From assembly GCA_023014485.1 (NCBI GenBank), contig JAJOZX010000927.1:265001-329000 (forward strand): a stretch of DNA of 64,000 bases, in the 5' to 3' direction. Shown in pieces: positions 1-10,666 of the stretch. The position numbers were made by a program, and so were the translations under genes. The stretch comes from Bathynomus jamesi (Eukaryota > Arthropoda > Malacostraca > Isopoda > Cirolanidae). The notes under the pieces were generated by a model. It ran no database searches, was not told where the DNA came from, and saw nothing but the letters and a program-made list of their open reading frames with translations. Numbering within the stretch: the first letter of the stretch is position 1; each line of letters begins with the position of its first letter.

Positions 1-75
1 GAAGAAGCATTCAGACAGTGGCGGCTCGTGAGGGAAGGCTGCGGTCTGTAAGATATGAAATAGGTCGATGGAGTC

Positions 76-149
76 TGTATATTTTCTCTCTTTTTCATTC
101 ATATTGTCCCTTCGGTGACAATATGAATGAAAAAGAAAGAAAATATACA
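76..149. repeat. Long hairpin with TTCG loop in intron 1 (imperfect copy)
   Basis: Arms 76-110 and 115-149 are 35-base inverted repeats around a TTCG loop. They carry two mismatches, whereas the equivalent hairpin at 46417-46490 is perfect. It lies inside the intron of the transposon gene. Confidence 0.85.
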
Positions 150-350
150 ATCATTGTATATGTAAATGTAACTTGTATAACAATATGTATGTGTAAATGT
201 ATTTTCTATAACAATATGTATATGTAAATGTATGATTACCATTATGGTGAATATTATGCTATATATGGTGAATATTACATTATGGTGAATATTATGTCGT
301 TTCATACGAGGATTTCAAAATATTTAAGAAAAATAAATTTATAAGCCCAC

Positions 351-654
351 CTCGGAGGTTTGTCATGCAGAAATAGCAATCTGTCACGTGATCCTTTCCT
401 TCTCTCCAAATCATGGGAATTCCAAAAGGCAAAGATTTCGCTCTGCCTTTGCTCCATCTTCTCAAATTTTCAATGCACGTCTTGCAGCACATATGAGGGG
501 CGAAATTTTTGTCCTGGTCCCCTAGCTTAATTCCAACGTATGCTCTATACATTGTCTTCACAAATTTAGTGATTTGGGACTGGTTATTTGGCATGGTAAC
601 CGTCCCACATATGTAGCAGAATCTATTGGGATCATTTTTACACGCTCTATTCAT
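351..654 (-). CDS. Coding exon 1 of unclassified transposon protein, copy 1 (partial gene)
   Basis: The exon is 304 bases (101 codons plus one base), from the ATG at 654 to a GT donor just below 351. It is the same length and phase as the intact copy at 46694-46997. It encodes a cysteine-rich N-terminal domain with pairs CYIC (C13, C16), CCKTC (C57, C60) and CYFC (C93, C96), plus H54, which look like two treble-clef or zinc-ribbon knuckles. The differences from copy 2 that I saw are V40 instead of F and R101 instead of Q. An acceptor-like TTTTCAG lies about 24 bases above the ATG, implying a 5' noncoding exon. The following exons lie outside the window. Confidence 0.72.
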
Positions 655-1242
655 TATGAAATATTTTATCTATATGCCTGAAAAGTAAAAAAGATATTAT
701 ACAAGTGAAACAAGTGATGATAGATGTTACTGTTCCAATTCCGCTTTGACAAAATCACGAAAAATTCTATTTTACTTATGAGGCCATAGCCGGATAACCT
801 GAGCTGATTGAGAAAAACGGATTGCAGATTCGAAATCAGCAGGAAAAACTCTATAAGAATCACTTACAAAACCGTCGACAGCAAAATTGATGCATACCAG
901 TGTAATATAAGTGAAAAATTTGATTAAAATGAAAAATGAAATTAAAGACACCGGAAAGCTTTAATTTTATTAACGTAAATTATAATTAATACAATACATA
1001 AATGATGAAAAAAAGTTATTAAGTTAAATCCGTAAGTTAAGTTAAGTTAAGTTAAGTCCTTCCACGAATCGGAGTCGACGACTTCGAGAGGCAACATGTT
1101 GCCCACAAATAAGGTGATCAACTAATTAAAAAGAAATAAAAATTTGTTACGTTTCATCATAACTGACTGACATTTGAGTGTAATTTAATGATTATAAATA
1201 CTTCTAGACAAAGTTGTAAGATTTTTAATTGAATTTACTGAC

Positions 1243-1736
1243 CTTCTCTTCAAAGAGAGCCTTGGTGACTCTGGACGGTCCAGCCATGGCCTCCCGTATA
1301 GTCGGCTGAACCATGGTCCTCTGCCTCTTGTCGTCGGGGCGCTCCTGAGGGTCTCCTCGCCGCTTCTTCTTTTTCTGGAGCTCCACCCCTTCCTTGATGC
1401 ACTGGTCGAACTGGTTCTGGACGTGAGGGTGGCGCCTGGAGACATGTCGCTTGAGGTTGTTTTGGCTCTTGTTGCTTGTCGGAGGATGTTCTTGTTCGGC
1501 AGGCACAGCAAGCACTTGTACTCCAGGTTCTGCTCACCCTTGGGGCCCAGGTATTCAAAGTATTTGTCCAGGTACGGCCAGGGATTGCCGGGTTCAGTTC
1601 TTCCGCTAGGAGCTCCAGTTGCTTGACTTGAAGTTGAAGCACTAACATCAGTAGATTCTTTGTCTCCTCCAGGTGTTGAAACAAGTTTCAGTTCAGTCTC
1701 AGTCTCTTTCTGAGTCCTCTGGAGGAAACGATCCAT
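1243..1736 (-). pseudogene. First coding exon of a BED-finger hAT transposase, frameshifted
   Basis: The reading starts MDRFLQRTQKET at 1736. A BED-type zinc finger follows: NPWPYLDKYFEYLG, the CLLC pair, then H and H in KRHVSRRHPH after a change of frame. Next comes a basic stretch and the words VQPTIREAM and VTKALFEEK, typical of the linker before the hAT catalytic core. The exon ends at a GTCAGT donor just below 1243. One frameshift between the cysteine pair (about 1510) and the histidines breaks the reading. The catalytic exons are not visible further left, where the truncated copy of another transposon lies. It is most likely the remnant of an autonomous hAT (ZBED-like) element. Confidence 0.72.
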
Positions 1737-1779
1737 CTTCTTTAGAACTTCAAATAATCACTAAACACACTAAAATCAC

Positions 1780-1943
1780 TAAAAAAGACCGTCCGGACCG
1801 GACCATCCGGAATTGCTTAAAAATGGACCGTCGCTCCTCATTTCGGTCCTCACTGAGAAAAGGACCGACTTTCCCGCTCACGGTCCTTAAAAAGGACCGA
1901 GTTCCTGGAGTTCGGTCCTTTTGGAACTCGGTCCTGCCTCAGG
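1780..1943. repeat. Array of GGACCG / CGGTCC words upstream of the BED-hAT exon
   Basis: About 160 bases contain many direct and inverted copies of the hexamer GGACCG and its complement, such as GGACCGA, TCGGTCC and GGTCCTTTTGG. Clusters of short sub-terminal repeats like this are common next to hAT ends, where transposase binds. They lie just upstream of the transposase exon at 1736, so I read this as the element's sub-terminal region. Confidence 0.5.
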
Positions 1944-2362
1944 CAGGGGCAGATTTACGGGGGGGGGGCGATCGCCCGCCAAACCATGAGGCCTCAAGGT
2001 CTAAAGGTAAAGAAAGTGAAAGAAAGGAGATTGGAAACATGAAGAGAATACAAAATTAGACTGAAGCATCCTATAAAAATAATCGCTGTTACAAAAGAAT
2101 GCATATTGGGGCACATTGATGTTCAAAAGTGACCCATTTAATATACTGTATATTTTTCTTTAATTGCCTCTAATGATGATGCTTAATAAAATAGTAATGT
2201 AAATGTTGTGCTAATTTTATGCCTCTCTTTATAGACAGAACGAATATGTGATAATCGTTGGCAATTCTGTTACACCAGTTGCCTGCCAATGTATTATTAT
2301 AATCTCAGGTTCTGGAAGGTGACCGCCCCTCCCCCGAAAATTGTGCTCTGGATCCGCCCCTG
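1944..2362. mobile_element. Non-autonomous hAT-type MITE
   Basis: The ends read CAGGGGCAGAT and, at the right, ATCCGCCCCTG, giving short imperfect terminal inverted repeats of the hAT CAGGG type. Flanking octamers are gcctcagg (1936-1943) and ccctaagg (2363-2370), an eroded 8 bp target duplication. There is no coding content. It is inserted in the sub-terminal region of the BED-hAT remnant. Confidence 0.7.
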
Positions 2363-2370
2363 CCCTAAGG

Positions 2371-2774
2371 AACAAGGGGGTTCTAAGCCCTGGCGGACAT
2401 TTCTGTCACAGCACGGTGTCACTCGAGCCCAAGGCGCACGGATAAGGGTTAAGCCACTTTAACAATAAACCAACTTACAGTAAGCTCCTCTCTCAAAAAT
2501 ACAAGAGTACGGTTTGGCTCTCGGGTATGCCAACACGGACTGGTTTTTAACGTTTAACTTTAGCCTTGGGTTCAGATTGTGACTGAGCATGCAAGTGCTC
2601 ATTAGAATCTAATTTTATACCTGGTCAAAATTGTGGAACGAGGGAAAGATCTGTACCATGCACAGTATATTAACAAGAACACTAACAAGTATTGCAAACC
2701 ATAGAATAAATTAGTTAGATAGCTAACACCAAATTCATAATGACAAAAATGTTACAAATTATATGGCAATACAA
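2371..2774. other. No gene recognised
   Basis: I see no coding frame of credible composition and no terminal repeats. It is probably the continuation of the hAT remnant upstream of the MITE, decayed beyond recognition. Confidence 0.5.
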
Positions 2775-2994
2775 TTAGCTTGGATCACCCGAAGATCAGG
2801 GCCCCCAGCCTTCTTTAGTTAGATAAGGCTAACTAACGAAAATATCACGACTTAACCTAACCAATCGTCAAGGGCGTACACCGTACAGTTGACCTAACGA
2901 TTGGTTAGGTTAAGTCGTGATATTTTCGTTAGTTAGCCTTATAAGGCTAACTAACGAAGGCTGGGGGCCTTGATCTTCAGGTGATCCATTAGCT
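2775..2994. repeat. Foldback palindrome with a perfect 46 bp inner stem
   Basis: Inner arms 2823-2868 and 2897-2942 are perfect 46-base inverted repeats around a 28-base spacer. Beyond them, a second, offset pair (around GGCCCCCAGCCTT at 2800-2813 and GGCTGGGGGCC at 2959-2969) extends the foldback to about 2775 and 2994. The inner motif recurs, degraded, at about 36318-36370, so this is a dispersed family and not a local accident. It is a snap-back MITE without coding capacity. Confidence 0.8.
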
Positions 2995-3457
2995 TTTTAC
3001 AGTATAAAAAATACTTAGCCTGGCCGCTCAAAGCTACTGGATAAAGTATCAGGATACCAATAATAGTACGATTCCAGAGCGGGGCAAGATTTAATTTTGC
3101 GTGCCATAAACTATGATAATAGCCCGTCACGTCGATGATTGAAGAGTCCAGTCCTACTATGAAACCGATGGATTCCTTATAGGTCTTAATATACAGCCTA
3201 AAGTAAATGATCATATAAATGTCCATGTACAAATTAAACAATATATATACATATTTCTTGAGTGGAAAACTTAAATGTGATTAAAACGACACTAATTAAC
3301 CTTACCTCCGCGTAGAGAGGTTTCTTAAGTGTTATTCTTCAAGCGAACAGGAATGCCTTGAATCTCGTTCAACCTGTCAAAACTCTTTCATTAACTTATA
3401 TACACTCACTCACGAAAGAATTCAACCTATAATCTGTTAGCATTAGCAAATAATATA
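2995..3457. other. No gene recognised
   Basis: AT-rich sequence with short chance frames only. I see nothing with family resemblance. Confidence 0.5.
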
Positions 3458-5030
3458 CAGGGTGTTTCTCTAACAATGAAAACAATGAAAAAAGTTTATA
3501 TAAACATATGCCCGAAATCGCTTTGTTTCAGAGTTACAGCCCGTTATGTGTTCCAGCAAGTATCCGCCTTACCTTTAAAGGAAGTGCTCAAAATGACCGC
3601 CTTGCGCCTGAATACACGCCTGAACACGCCTCGTCATAGACTGCCTGACCCGTTCAAACATTCCAGGCATCCTTGTTCTACACGTTGGCGAAGCATTTCA
3701 ACGTTGTCAATGGGTGTCACATAAACGATGGATTTCAGATGACCCCACAGGAAAAAATCGAGTGGATTCAGGTCTGGGGAGCGAGCAGGCCACGCAATGG
3801 GTCCTCCACGGCCTATCCATTTATCAGGGAAATGGTTATCCAAATAGTCTCTGGCTACTCGACTAAAATGAGTCGGAGCGCCGTCGTGCAAAAATCACAT
3901 ACGACGTCAGACACCAAGAGGAACTTCATCTAGTAAATCGCTTAAATCATTCCTTAAAACATTGGAATAGGCTTCTCCTGTTAATCTTCCAAAACAAAAG
4001 GACCGATCAAGTTGTCGGGAATAAGTCCTGCCCATACATTGATACTAAATTGTTGTTGGTGCTTTGACTGGATGATGGTATGCGGATTCTCTTCTGCCCA
4101 ATGATGAGTGTTGTGAAAATTGATCACGCCATTTCTTGTGAAGGCAGCCTCATCAGAAAACAACATGGAGGTTAGAAAAAGAGGATCGCGAGCACACTGT
4201 TGAAGGAACCAAGTACGAAAAGCCTCTCGTGGTGGGAATTCAGCTTCAGCAAGGCCTTGTACTCTCTGAATGTAATATGGGTAAAGCTGTTGTTCTCGTA
4301 AAATTCTCCACACATTTGTGTATCTTACACCTTCTGTTGCTGCTATCATTCGGGTGCTGACACCAGGATGTTCCTCCACGCGATTCAGGACTCACTTCTT
4401 CATCTCAACAGTTCTGGCACTGATTGGTCTACCACCATCTGAAACTCGCTTGTTGAATGATCCTGTATCACCAAGACGCTCGTCTATTCTCTGAAAGGTC
4501 TTCTTATCTGGCAGACGGCGATTCGGAAACCTTTCCGCATACAGACGTCTTGCTGCGGCCGCATTACACTCGGCAAGTCCAAACATGAGATGCATGTCTG
4601 CCATTTCTCTGTTTGAATAAGCCTCCATTCTCACTTCAAATGCACACTATCACTGAATAGCACAAAAACTTTTAAGGTTTTTTTCTTTACTGGACTGCAC
4701 TTATTCACGGTAAGAAGTTACGAATACGAACAGTGAAACACCGCGATGCACCTCTGACTGACTGATGGCTCTACACTCAACGATATTGAAGCATGTCACA
4801 CTCCGCTGTCACAGAGTGTACGAAACATTACAATCGGCAAGGCCATAATTGAAATAAGTCTCGTACACACTCACAAACATTGTCGGCAAGCAGTGTTTGT
4901 AAACAGTTTGCGGAAAGAATTGCTGGAGCACAAAACGGGCTGTAACTCGGAAACGAAGCCATTTTGGGCATATGTTTATATAAACTTTTTTCATTGTTTT
5001 CAGGTCCTGAATCCATCCTGAAAGTGCATC
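3458..5030 (-). mobile_element. Tc1/mariner element with about 100 bp inverted ends
   Basis: The left end at 3458 reads TACAGGGTGTTTCTC. It continues with about 100 bases that recur inverted at about 4905-5010, both containing the words TTTATATAAACATATG and CATTGTTTT. The dinucleotide TA at the left end fits mariner targeting. The right terminus is eroded, so its edge is approximate. The transposase remnant at 3634-4628 fills the interior on the minus strand. Confidence 0.8.
3634..4628 (-). pseudogene. Mariner-type transposase (DUF4817 + DDE), broken
   Basis: From the start near 4628 there is a helix-turn-helix N-terminus (SNREMADMHLMFGLAECN, ERFPNRRLPDK) typical of the DUF4817 group. A second HTH follows (VSTRMIAATEGV), then the catalytic core. 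First aspartate is in LFSDEAAFTRNG, second in LHDGAPTHFSR and third in WPARSPDLNPLDFFLWG. So all three DDD-type residues survive. The frame is broken at about 4390 by a stop and frameshift, and at about 3900-3980 by a further shift. It once catalysed cut-and-paste transposition and cannot now be translated whole. Confidence 0.88.
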
Positions 5031-6236
5031 CCACATGTTATGAAACATTACAATAGATACAAAAATATCTAAAACAATTTATATTTTATTCAGTCACAAT
5101 ATTCACTAGTTCAGAATTCGAACAAACTTCAACACTTTCAAATACAAAGCAAAAGGACACACTTTCATCGCCGGTCACAACCAATAAAATACCCACACAT
5201 TCGTCATTCAAACCTCGCGCTCTCACGCACACAAAACAAAAGATAATCGCATATCCAACACATACTCGCATGCACTCAAGCTTGTTCTGCTGCAGTATCA
5301 TTTACACTTCTTCATTTTGAGTGCAATCTTGATCAGTAATTGCCCCTCAAAGTAAGAATCCTTGCAGAGCTTCATTTAGATTTTAGAGCATCGGTGACTT
5401 TTATAGTCCGCATTCAGCTTTCTCGTTTAACAACAAAGTACATTTAAATAATTAAGAGAAGATAATTTAGACGATTTTAGGTCCAAGCAATACTTTTTAC
5501 TTACTACAACGAAAATGTCTCAGTTTTAGATTTAATTCACATATATACCGAGAAAATACGACGGCCTGAAGTTTAGAACAAGCCAAAGTATTATTTCAAT
5601 TTTTTTTTTTAAAGAAACTAATCAATAAAGTGTCACAAAGTTCCTTGCAAAAAAGAAAAACACAATTGGCGTTCAAACAAGCTTAGTCAAAATTTTTAAG
5701 TTACACAACAAAACACTTAACTTAGTTCAAGGGAGTATAAGAAAAATTTCACACGATAGATTTCCCTCCCAATTCAACTGTGTAAGGGTTTTTATATTAC
5801 AATAATTTTGGGCGGAGTTAACCAAATCTGACTTCCTTATAGGTGGGGGTTTCCCCTCACATTAACCAATCATCGACTAACCAGATCGCTACATGTACAG
5901 GGATTGGCTTTTCCCTTGAAGAGGGTTGGTTCCTGAAAGGTATAACTTTACACAAAATCTTAAATCAGATAAAGAATCCTATATGGTTTGATAAAACAGT
6001 TCAAAACAAATTACTGAAAGATTATTAGAGAATGACTTGTAACATAATACATCAGCAGCGGCGCGATTGAGCTACGATGATCGGGTCAACCAGATCACCA
6101 ACCTAAGTTTCATAGGAAAAAAAAAGAAAACCAAAGTTATTCAGAATTGGCGTCATTTTGATTCGCGTTTTTTTATATATTTTATATTTCCTATCCATTT
6201 AATTTAAATGGGTTTCCTTATTCGACCTATTGGGCG

Positions 6237-6238
<2 letters not shown>
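5031..6238. other. AT-rich interval, no gene recognised
   Basis: I found no coding frame with recognisable motifs and no clear terminal repeats. A mixed segment at 5760-5960, with CCCAAT-like and GC-richer words, could be the edge of a non-coding element. I cannot support a call. Confidence 0.4.

Positions 6239-6281
<43 letters not shown>
6239..6281. repeat. (TA)n microsatellite
   Basis: About 43 bases of alternating T and A directly next to the Penelope-like segment. Confidence 0.95.
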
Positions 6282-6284
<3 letters not shown>

Positions 6285-6329
6285 CAGAAGGACCAACACA
6301 ACGGCAAACATTTTCATTTATTTTTTGTA

Positions 6330-6366
6330 CTTCGGACGTTTCGACAAATCTTTTGTATCATCAGTG
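6330..6366 (-). ncRNA. Hammerhead-ribozyme-like core motif
   Basis: On the minus strand the heptamer CTGATGA (6364-6358) is followed by a 5 bp stem with a 3-base loop (ACAAA-AGA-TTTGT), then GAAAC (6342-6338), then a GTA triplet. The order CUGAUGA, stem II, GAAAC, NUH is that of the hammerhead core. Penelope-like elements are known to carry minimal hammerheads in their terminal repeats. I could not find a convincing stem I, so it may be decayed. Confidence 0.4.
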
Positions 6367-6645
6367 AATTAAGTCTTGAAACCTTAAAACAAAAGTAAAA
6401 AGTGAAAATTACATCAATACAATATTAAAACCATTAAAATTAAAACCTTAAAACAAAATGAAAATTGCATCAATACAAAATAAAATCATTTAAATTTCAT
6501 CACTACAAAAATTAAAATTAAATTAAATTACCTCAATAGGTAAATACACAATGTTTACATCAACCTCCATACTTGGCAAAGCCTAAGAGAAAACTGGATG
6601 GTCAGAGGATTAGAAAGTATATGTCTATGAGAATCGGTTGGTTAG

Positions 6646-7000
6646 TTAAAAGAGCTGTAATTTGTAGGATGAACTATTATTGTTAATGGAGGGTTTGTTT
6701 CTATAGATGTACAAAGATTCTAAAATTCGGAGTTCTGTGAGGTTATTGGATCTAGTTAAAATTTCAAACTGAGTTTTGTGAAGGGGATGGTTGTTTTCAT
6801 TACTATGGTTTCTAATTGCGGATTGTGGAGGGCTACTGAGGGGACGGTTGGTACGGACTGACAAGCCCAAATGTTGAGAAAGGCGCACCTCCAGTTGGAG
6901 TTGAGTGCTGCCAATATACGCAGCCTTACAGCTGTCGCGCGTGTATTTGTAAACAACATTGGGGCATACAGTTTTGCGTGATTATTTTGGTTTGGTTTAA
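6646..7000 (-). pseudogene. GIY-YIG endonuclease domain of a Penelope-like element
   Basis: Reading from about 7000 leftward shows NVVYKYTRDSC, then AAYIGST (the YIG half of the motif), a basic helix with RLSQHLGLSVRTNRPL, HSNENNHPL, and ILESLYIYRNKPSINN at the end. Glutamate in ILESLYI matches the conserved acidic residue of the domain. The first part is in a shifted frame relative to the last 80 residues. Penelope-like elements use this domain to nick the target before reverse transcription. The GIY half is degraded. Confidence 0.8.
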
Positions 7001-7148
7001 TTTTTAAGTGCTGGCATAGTTCTGTCTATGCGGGATTCTAATATTGCTGGTATAGTACCGATAATTAAGTCCATATTTTCATATATATAGGCCTAGGGCC
7101 TCGCAATTTCTAGATCTGCCTAGGGCCTCGCAACTTCTAGATCAGGCC

Positions 7149-7184
<36 letters not shown>

Positions 7185-7358
7185 CAGTATACACAGTGTA
7201 TATATGGTGGGAGGAAAGTCTTTGAGGATTTTATACATACAAATAATTTGTTAATAATAAATAAACTCCAATAATATCACTACAGTGTATGCGATACTTT
7301 TCAAAGCAACTATCCAAGGCTAGGAATGACCCTAGGCTAGGAGAAGAAGGCCCTAAGA

Positions 7359-8146
7359 CAGTGGTGGCGAACCTTTTTTGCTGGCGTGTCATTTTTGTTA
7401 CTTTTGATTTAAAAAAAAACGAAATTGGGTCACAATAATTTATTTACTTACTATTTTTAGTGAGAAGCTTTTTGTTGAATTTTAGCTACTAATATTTTGA
7501 TCCGAGGTTTATATTTAGTTGTCTTTAGTCTCACACATGCAGCACTCATATCTGTGGCAAGACGATTCCTAGTTGTGGATTTGACGAAATTCATGGAGGA
7601 AAACACCTGTTCATGTGAATAAGATGAACCAAACATTGTTAGCAGAGCTAATGCTAGCTTTTTCATTGATGCAAAAGAATTTGGTAAAGAGTTCCATTCT
7701 GCAAGAATAAGATTTTCTACTCTTTCTATTGATTGTTGTTCTCTGGTTACACCCAAAATTGAAGACTCCAATTCCTTTTCTTGTAACTTCAGATTAATAT
7801 CAATAAATTTAGTCTTCCATACTGCACTTTCTTGGAAGTCAACTAATTCCATTTCTAAATTACCAATGTCAAGCCAATGAAAAGCTGATAATTGACGATC
7901 TTCAAATTGAGTAGTATGGGGGAATTGGATGAATTGTAAGTTGTCATACATAGACACACGTTTTTAAACATATACTCTACGTTTAAAAACGTTTCAATGT
8001 GTATCAGCTGTTTATTTCGGTAGGAGAATAAAATAATTTTAAAACTGTAAGGCAGAAAATATTAAAAATTAAAGTCATATTTTATTTAAATAAGAGCTCG
8101 TGGGTCACTAAACATCGCCTCGTGGGTCAGTGGTTCGCCATCACTG
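7359..8146 (-). mobile_element. Deleted hAT element with 8 bp target duplication
   Basis: The ends are CAGTGGTGGCGAACC at 7359 and GGTTCGCCATCACTG at 8146. Flanks are ccctaaga (7351-7358) and ccctagga (8147-8154), an 8 bp duplication with one mismatch. The 788 bases retain only the C-terminal part of the transposase gene, so this is an internally deleted copy. Confidence 0.9.
7457..7957 (-). pseudogene. hAT transposase C-terminal part
   Basis: One open frame of 166 residues ends in the hAT dimerisation region: LALALLTMFGSSYSHEQVF, FSSMNFVKSTTRNRL. This matches the family pattern of a small-residue helix, then E-Q-x-FS, then K-x-x-x-R-x-R-L. It is most like the ZBED/GTF2IRD2-type hAT lineage. 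The BED finger and the DDE aspartates are absent because the element is deleted upstream. Confidence 0.8.
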
Positions 8147-8192
8147 CCCTAGGACCTAGGTCCTAGCCCCAGTCAGCGCCATATCAGTAAGG

Positions 8193-9218
8193 ATGAAATA
8201 TAGCAATGAAGAAAACGTGTATCTTGTATCGTGGGCTATTTCTTATAATAATTGTGAAGAAAGTTTACGTTTATTTCAACAAAAATATAATAAACCACCA
8301 CCAAATGCAACCACTCCTCGACACTGGAAGCTCAAACTTTTGGAAACAGGGAGCCTGGTAAAAGATCGTCCAAGAAGCGGAAGGCCAGTAACGGCGACAG
8401 GAGACAACAACAAAGAAAATGTCCTCGCTACTTTTCAAGTTGATCCAACAATTTCCACGAGAAAAGTGGAATTGGGTATTTCCAAATTTTCAGTATCAAA
8501 AATAGTGAAATCACAGGGGTACCACGATTACAAACCCATTTACTCTCAGCTCATATACGACGATGATTCTGATAGACGGCTGCAGTTTGTTGAAACAATG
8601 AGACAAAGATTCAACAGTATTCCAGATTTCGTTTGAAAGATCAAATTTTCAAATGATTGTGTCTTCGGTTTAACGAGTAAAGAAAACAAACACAACGTTC
8701 ACTACTGGGCGAAAAAAAAATCCCAAAATACGATTGAGTAAACCTGTTGAAACGGCTAGGCCCTACACTAACAGTTTGAGCGTGCTTTGGTTATTCAGGA
8801 CTCGTTTCCTTTGACATATCGAGAGATACGATGGATGGAAAACGCTATTGCCAGGTATCGAGAGACAAAGTTTTGCCACAGTTTACTAATGGCATTGGCA
8901 GGAATTGTCTTTATCAACATGATGGAGCGCTGCTACATTAGTGTGCAGCTATCCATGAGATTCTGGATACAATCTTGAAGGAAGATGGCTTGGGCGGCGA
9001 AATCATATCGAGTGGCCAGCCACATCACCTGATTTAACCCCATGTGATTTCTGACTTTGGGCTTATTTGCTTGACAAACTCTACACTTCTGATTTCATCT
9101 ATCTGCATGTGAATGCCCTTGGCATATCCCACTTGATATGTTCAGAAGAATAATGAAGAGTTTCACAGAGAAAATCCACAAATGTATCATTGCGGATGGA
9201 AAACGGTTTAAAGATTAA
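8193..9218 (+). pseudogene. Mariner-type transposase (DUF4817 group), broken
   Basis: The N-terminal 147 residues are open from 8193: an HTH with MKYSNEENVYLV and ESLRLFQQKYNKPPP, a linker with DRPRSGRPVTA, and a second HTH with STRKVELGISKFSVSKIV. The catalytic half is littered with stops; scattered matches reach the end near 9218 (KIHKCIIADGKRF). I found no terminal repeats. It lies inside the outer Tc1 element. Confidence 0.75.
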
Positions 9219-9746
9219 ATTACAATTTAGCAAAATATTTGTATGAATAAATTCTTATAGATTTTTTTTGCGATTTGTTTCATGATTTAAACACTTATCT
9301 CTATAATGTTGTTAACTAAATAGTGGTACAGTATTGTGAAAATTAATGTGAACAGGACAAAAGAAATAGAATTTTCAGTAAACAGCATATATTTTGAAGA
9401 CTGGAACAAACCTTAATATTTAATATCGCTACCTTTAGCTTTAATAACGTCTTGAACACACTTTGCCAGATAGTATTGTGCAAATTAATGTGAGCATGGA
9501 ACAAAAATAGGATTTTTCATTGTTTTTAATGAAAAAACAATGAAAGCTTTTTAAATGTAATTTTATGAATAAGTTGAATTATTTATGGTATACACTACAT
9601 TATTGTATCATCTAAAACATTATTGCAGCATCTTTTGAAGTCGAGCTTGTCATTCAGTTTCTGCCTAATTGAGTTTATTCTTGTCAGTCATCAGAGTCAG
9701 TATGTGTGATTTCTGTGCTCTGTGTGTTTCATAGTTGAATTTGGAA

Positions 9747-10666
9747 ATTACTCCAAGAAAAAGAAGTAAAATAATCACCTTCTATGAACATGCTGTACAT
9801 CGCTCACAGAGAAATAGCCAATGCAATCAAAGTTAGTGTGTGAACGGTCAATAAGGTTATTAAGACGAAACAAACCACGGGCTCAGTATCCTTATCAAAG
9901 AAAGGCAAATGCGGAAGAAAACGGAAAACAACACCCAGAGATGATACAAAGTTAACACAAATGAACAAGCAAGATCCCAGAAAAACTAGTGACATGCTTA
10001 ACCAGGAATTAGCAGCATCAAATATCCAGGTATCATCATCAACTGTAAGTCGTCGATTGCTGGTGGTGGGACGCAAAGCCGAGAAACCTATGGAAAAACA
10101 ATTGCTAACAACAATAATGAGGGCAAAACGCTGTGCGTGGGCCATGAAATATGCTGGTTGGTCAAAAGATTGGTACAATGTATTATTTTCAGACGAGAGT
10201 CATTTTTCTTGTTCAAGGTCAACAAAATCGATTTGTACACCATTCACATGGTGAACCCACAACCAGTTCCAAAATAACCAAACTGTGAAACACCCAGAAA
10301 AGAAAATGTTCTGGGTGTTGTTTTTCTGCACGGTGACTGGGTCATTAATGCCTGTGGAAGGTATCATGAATAGTAAGCGATATATTGAGGTTCTAGAACG
10401 CCATGGCAAACCAGAGCTGCAGAAACTGTTCCCAAAGAAGGTTTTCCACACACATCTGGCTCCATGCTATATATCAAATATGTTAAGGAATTCTTAAAGG
10501 TGAACAATATCACCTGTTTAGACTGGCCGGGGAACTCGCCAAATCTAAACCCAGTCGAAAATCTGTGGGACATATGCAAGACTCAACTTAAAAAACTGGA
10601 CTGTACAACTACTGTAAGCAAAACTGATCGCGTTTGTCATCCAAGTCTGGTTTCATGATGAAGAAT
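9747..10666 (+). pseudogene. Tc1-type transposase, degraded
   Basis: The start codon appears lost (ATT at 9747). A paired-like HTH region (REIANAIKVSVSTV, SSSTVSRRLLVVGRKAEKP) is followed by the catalytic core. The first acidic residue is in NVLFSDESHFS. The region of the second has LAPCYISNM, where Tc1 proteins have QDGAPCHTS or similar, so the aspartate seems lost. The third is in LNPVENLWDICK. There are at least three frame breaks. The family catalyses cut-and-paste transposition into TA. Confidence 0.85.

Larger units (their letters stand above)
1..902 (-). mobile_element. Truncated second copy of the CACTGG-ended transposon (5' part only)
   Basis: This stretch matches 46342-47246 with roughly ten differences over 900 bases by eye. 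It holds the upstream noncoding part, coding exon 1 and most of intron 1 of the 570-residue protein described at 44707-46997. Its right terminus at 897-902 reads CCAGTG, the reverse complement of the element's CACTGG end. The two copies diverge immediately after it (flank taat here, ttat in the other copy). The rest of the element, with exons 2 and 3, would lie left of the window; exon 2 should begin about 50 bases beyond position 1. The high identity suggests recent transposition. Confidence 0.8.
6300..7005 (-). mobile_element. 3' part of a Penelope-like retroelement
   Basis: The minus strand carries a GIY-YIG endonuclease remnant (6646-7000), then a non-coding tail. That tail contains the CTTCGGACGTTTCGAC region, a conserved kind of sequence near Penelope-like element ends. 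No reverse transcriptase is present, so the copy is 5'-truncated, as is usual for this class. It sits against (TA)n on both sides. Confidence 0.72.

Noticed and set aside
1035..1065. Telomere-like TTAAG repeats
   Set aside because: Only about five units, not the arthropod TTAGG motif, and inside transposon flanks.
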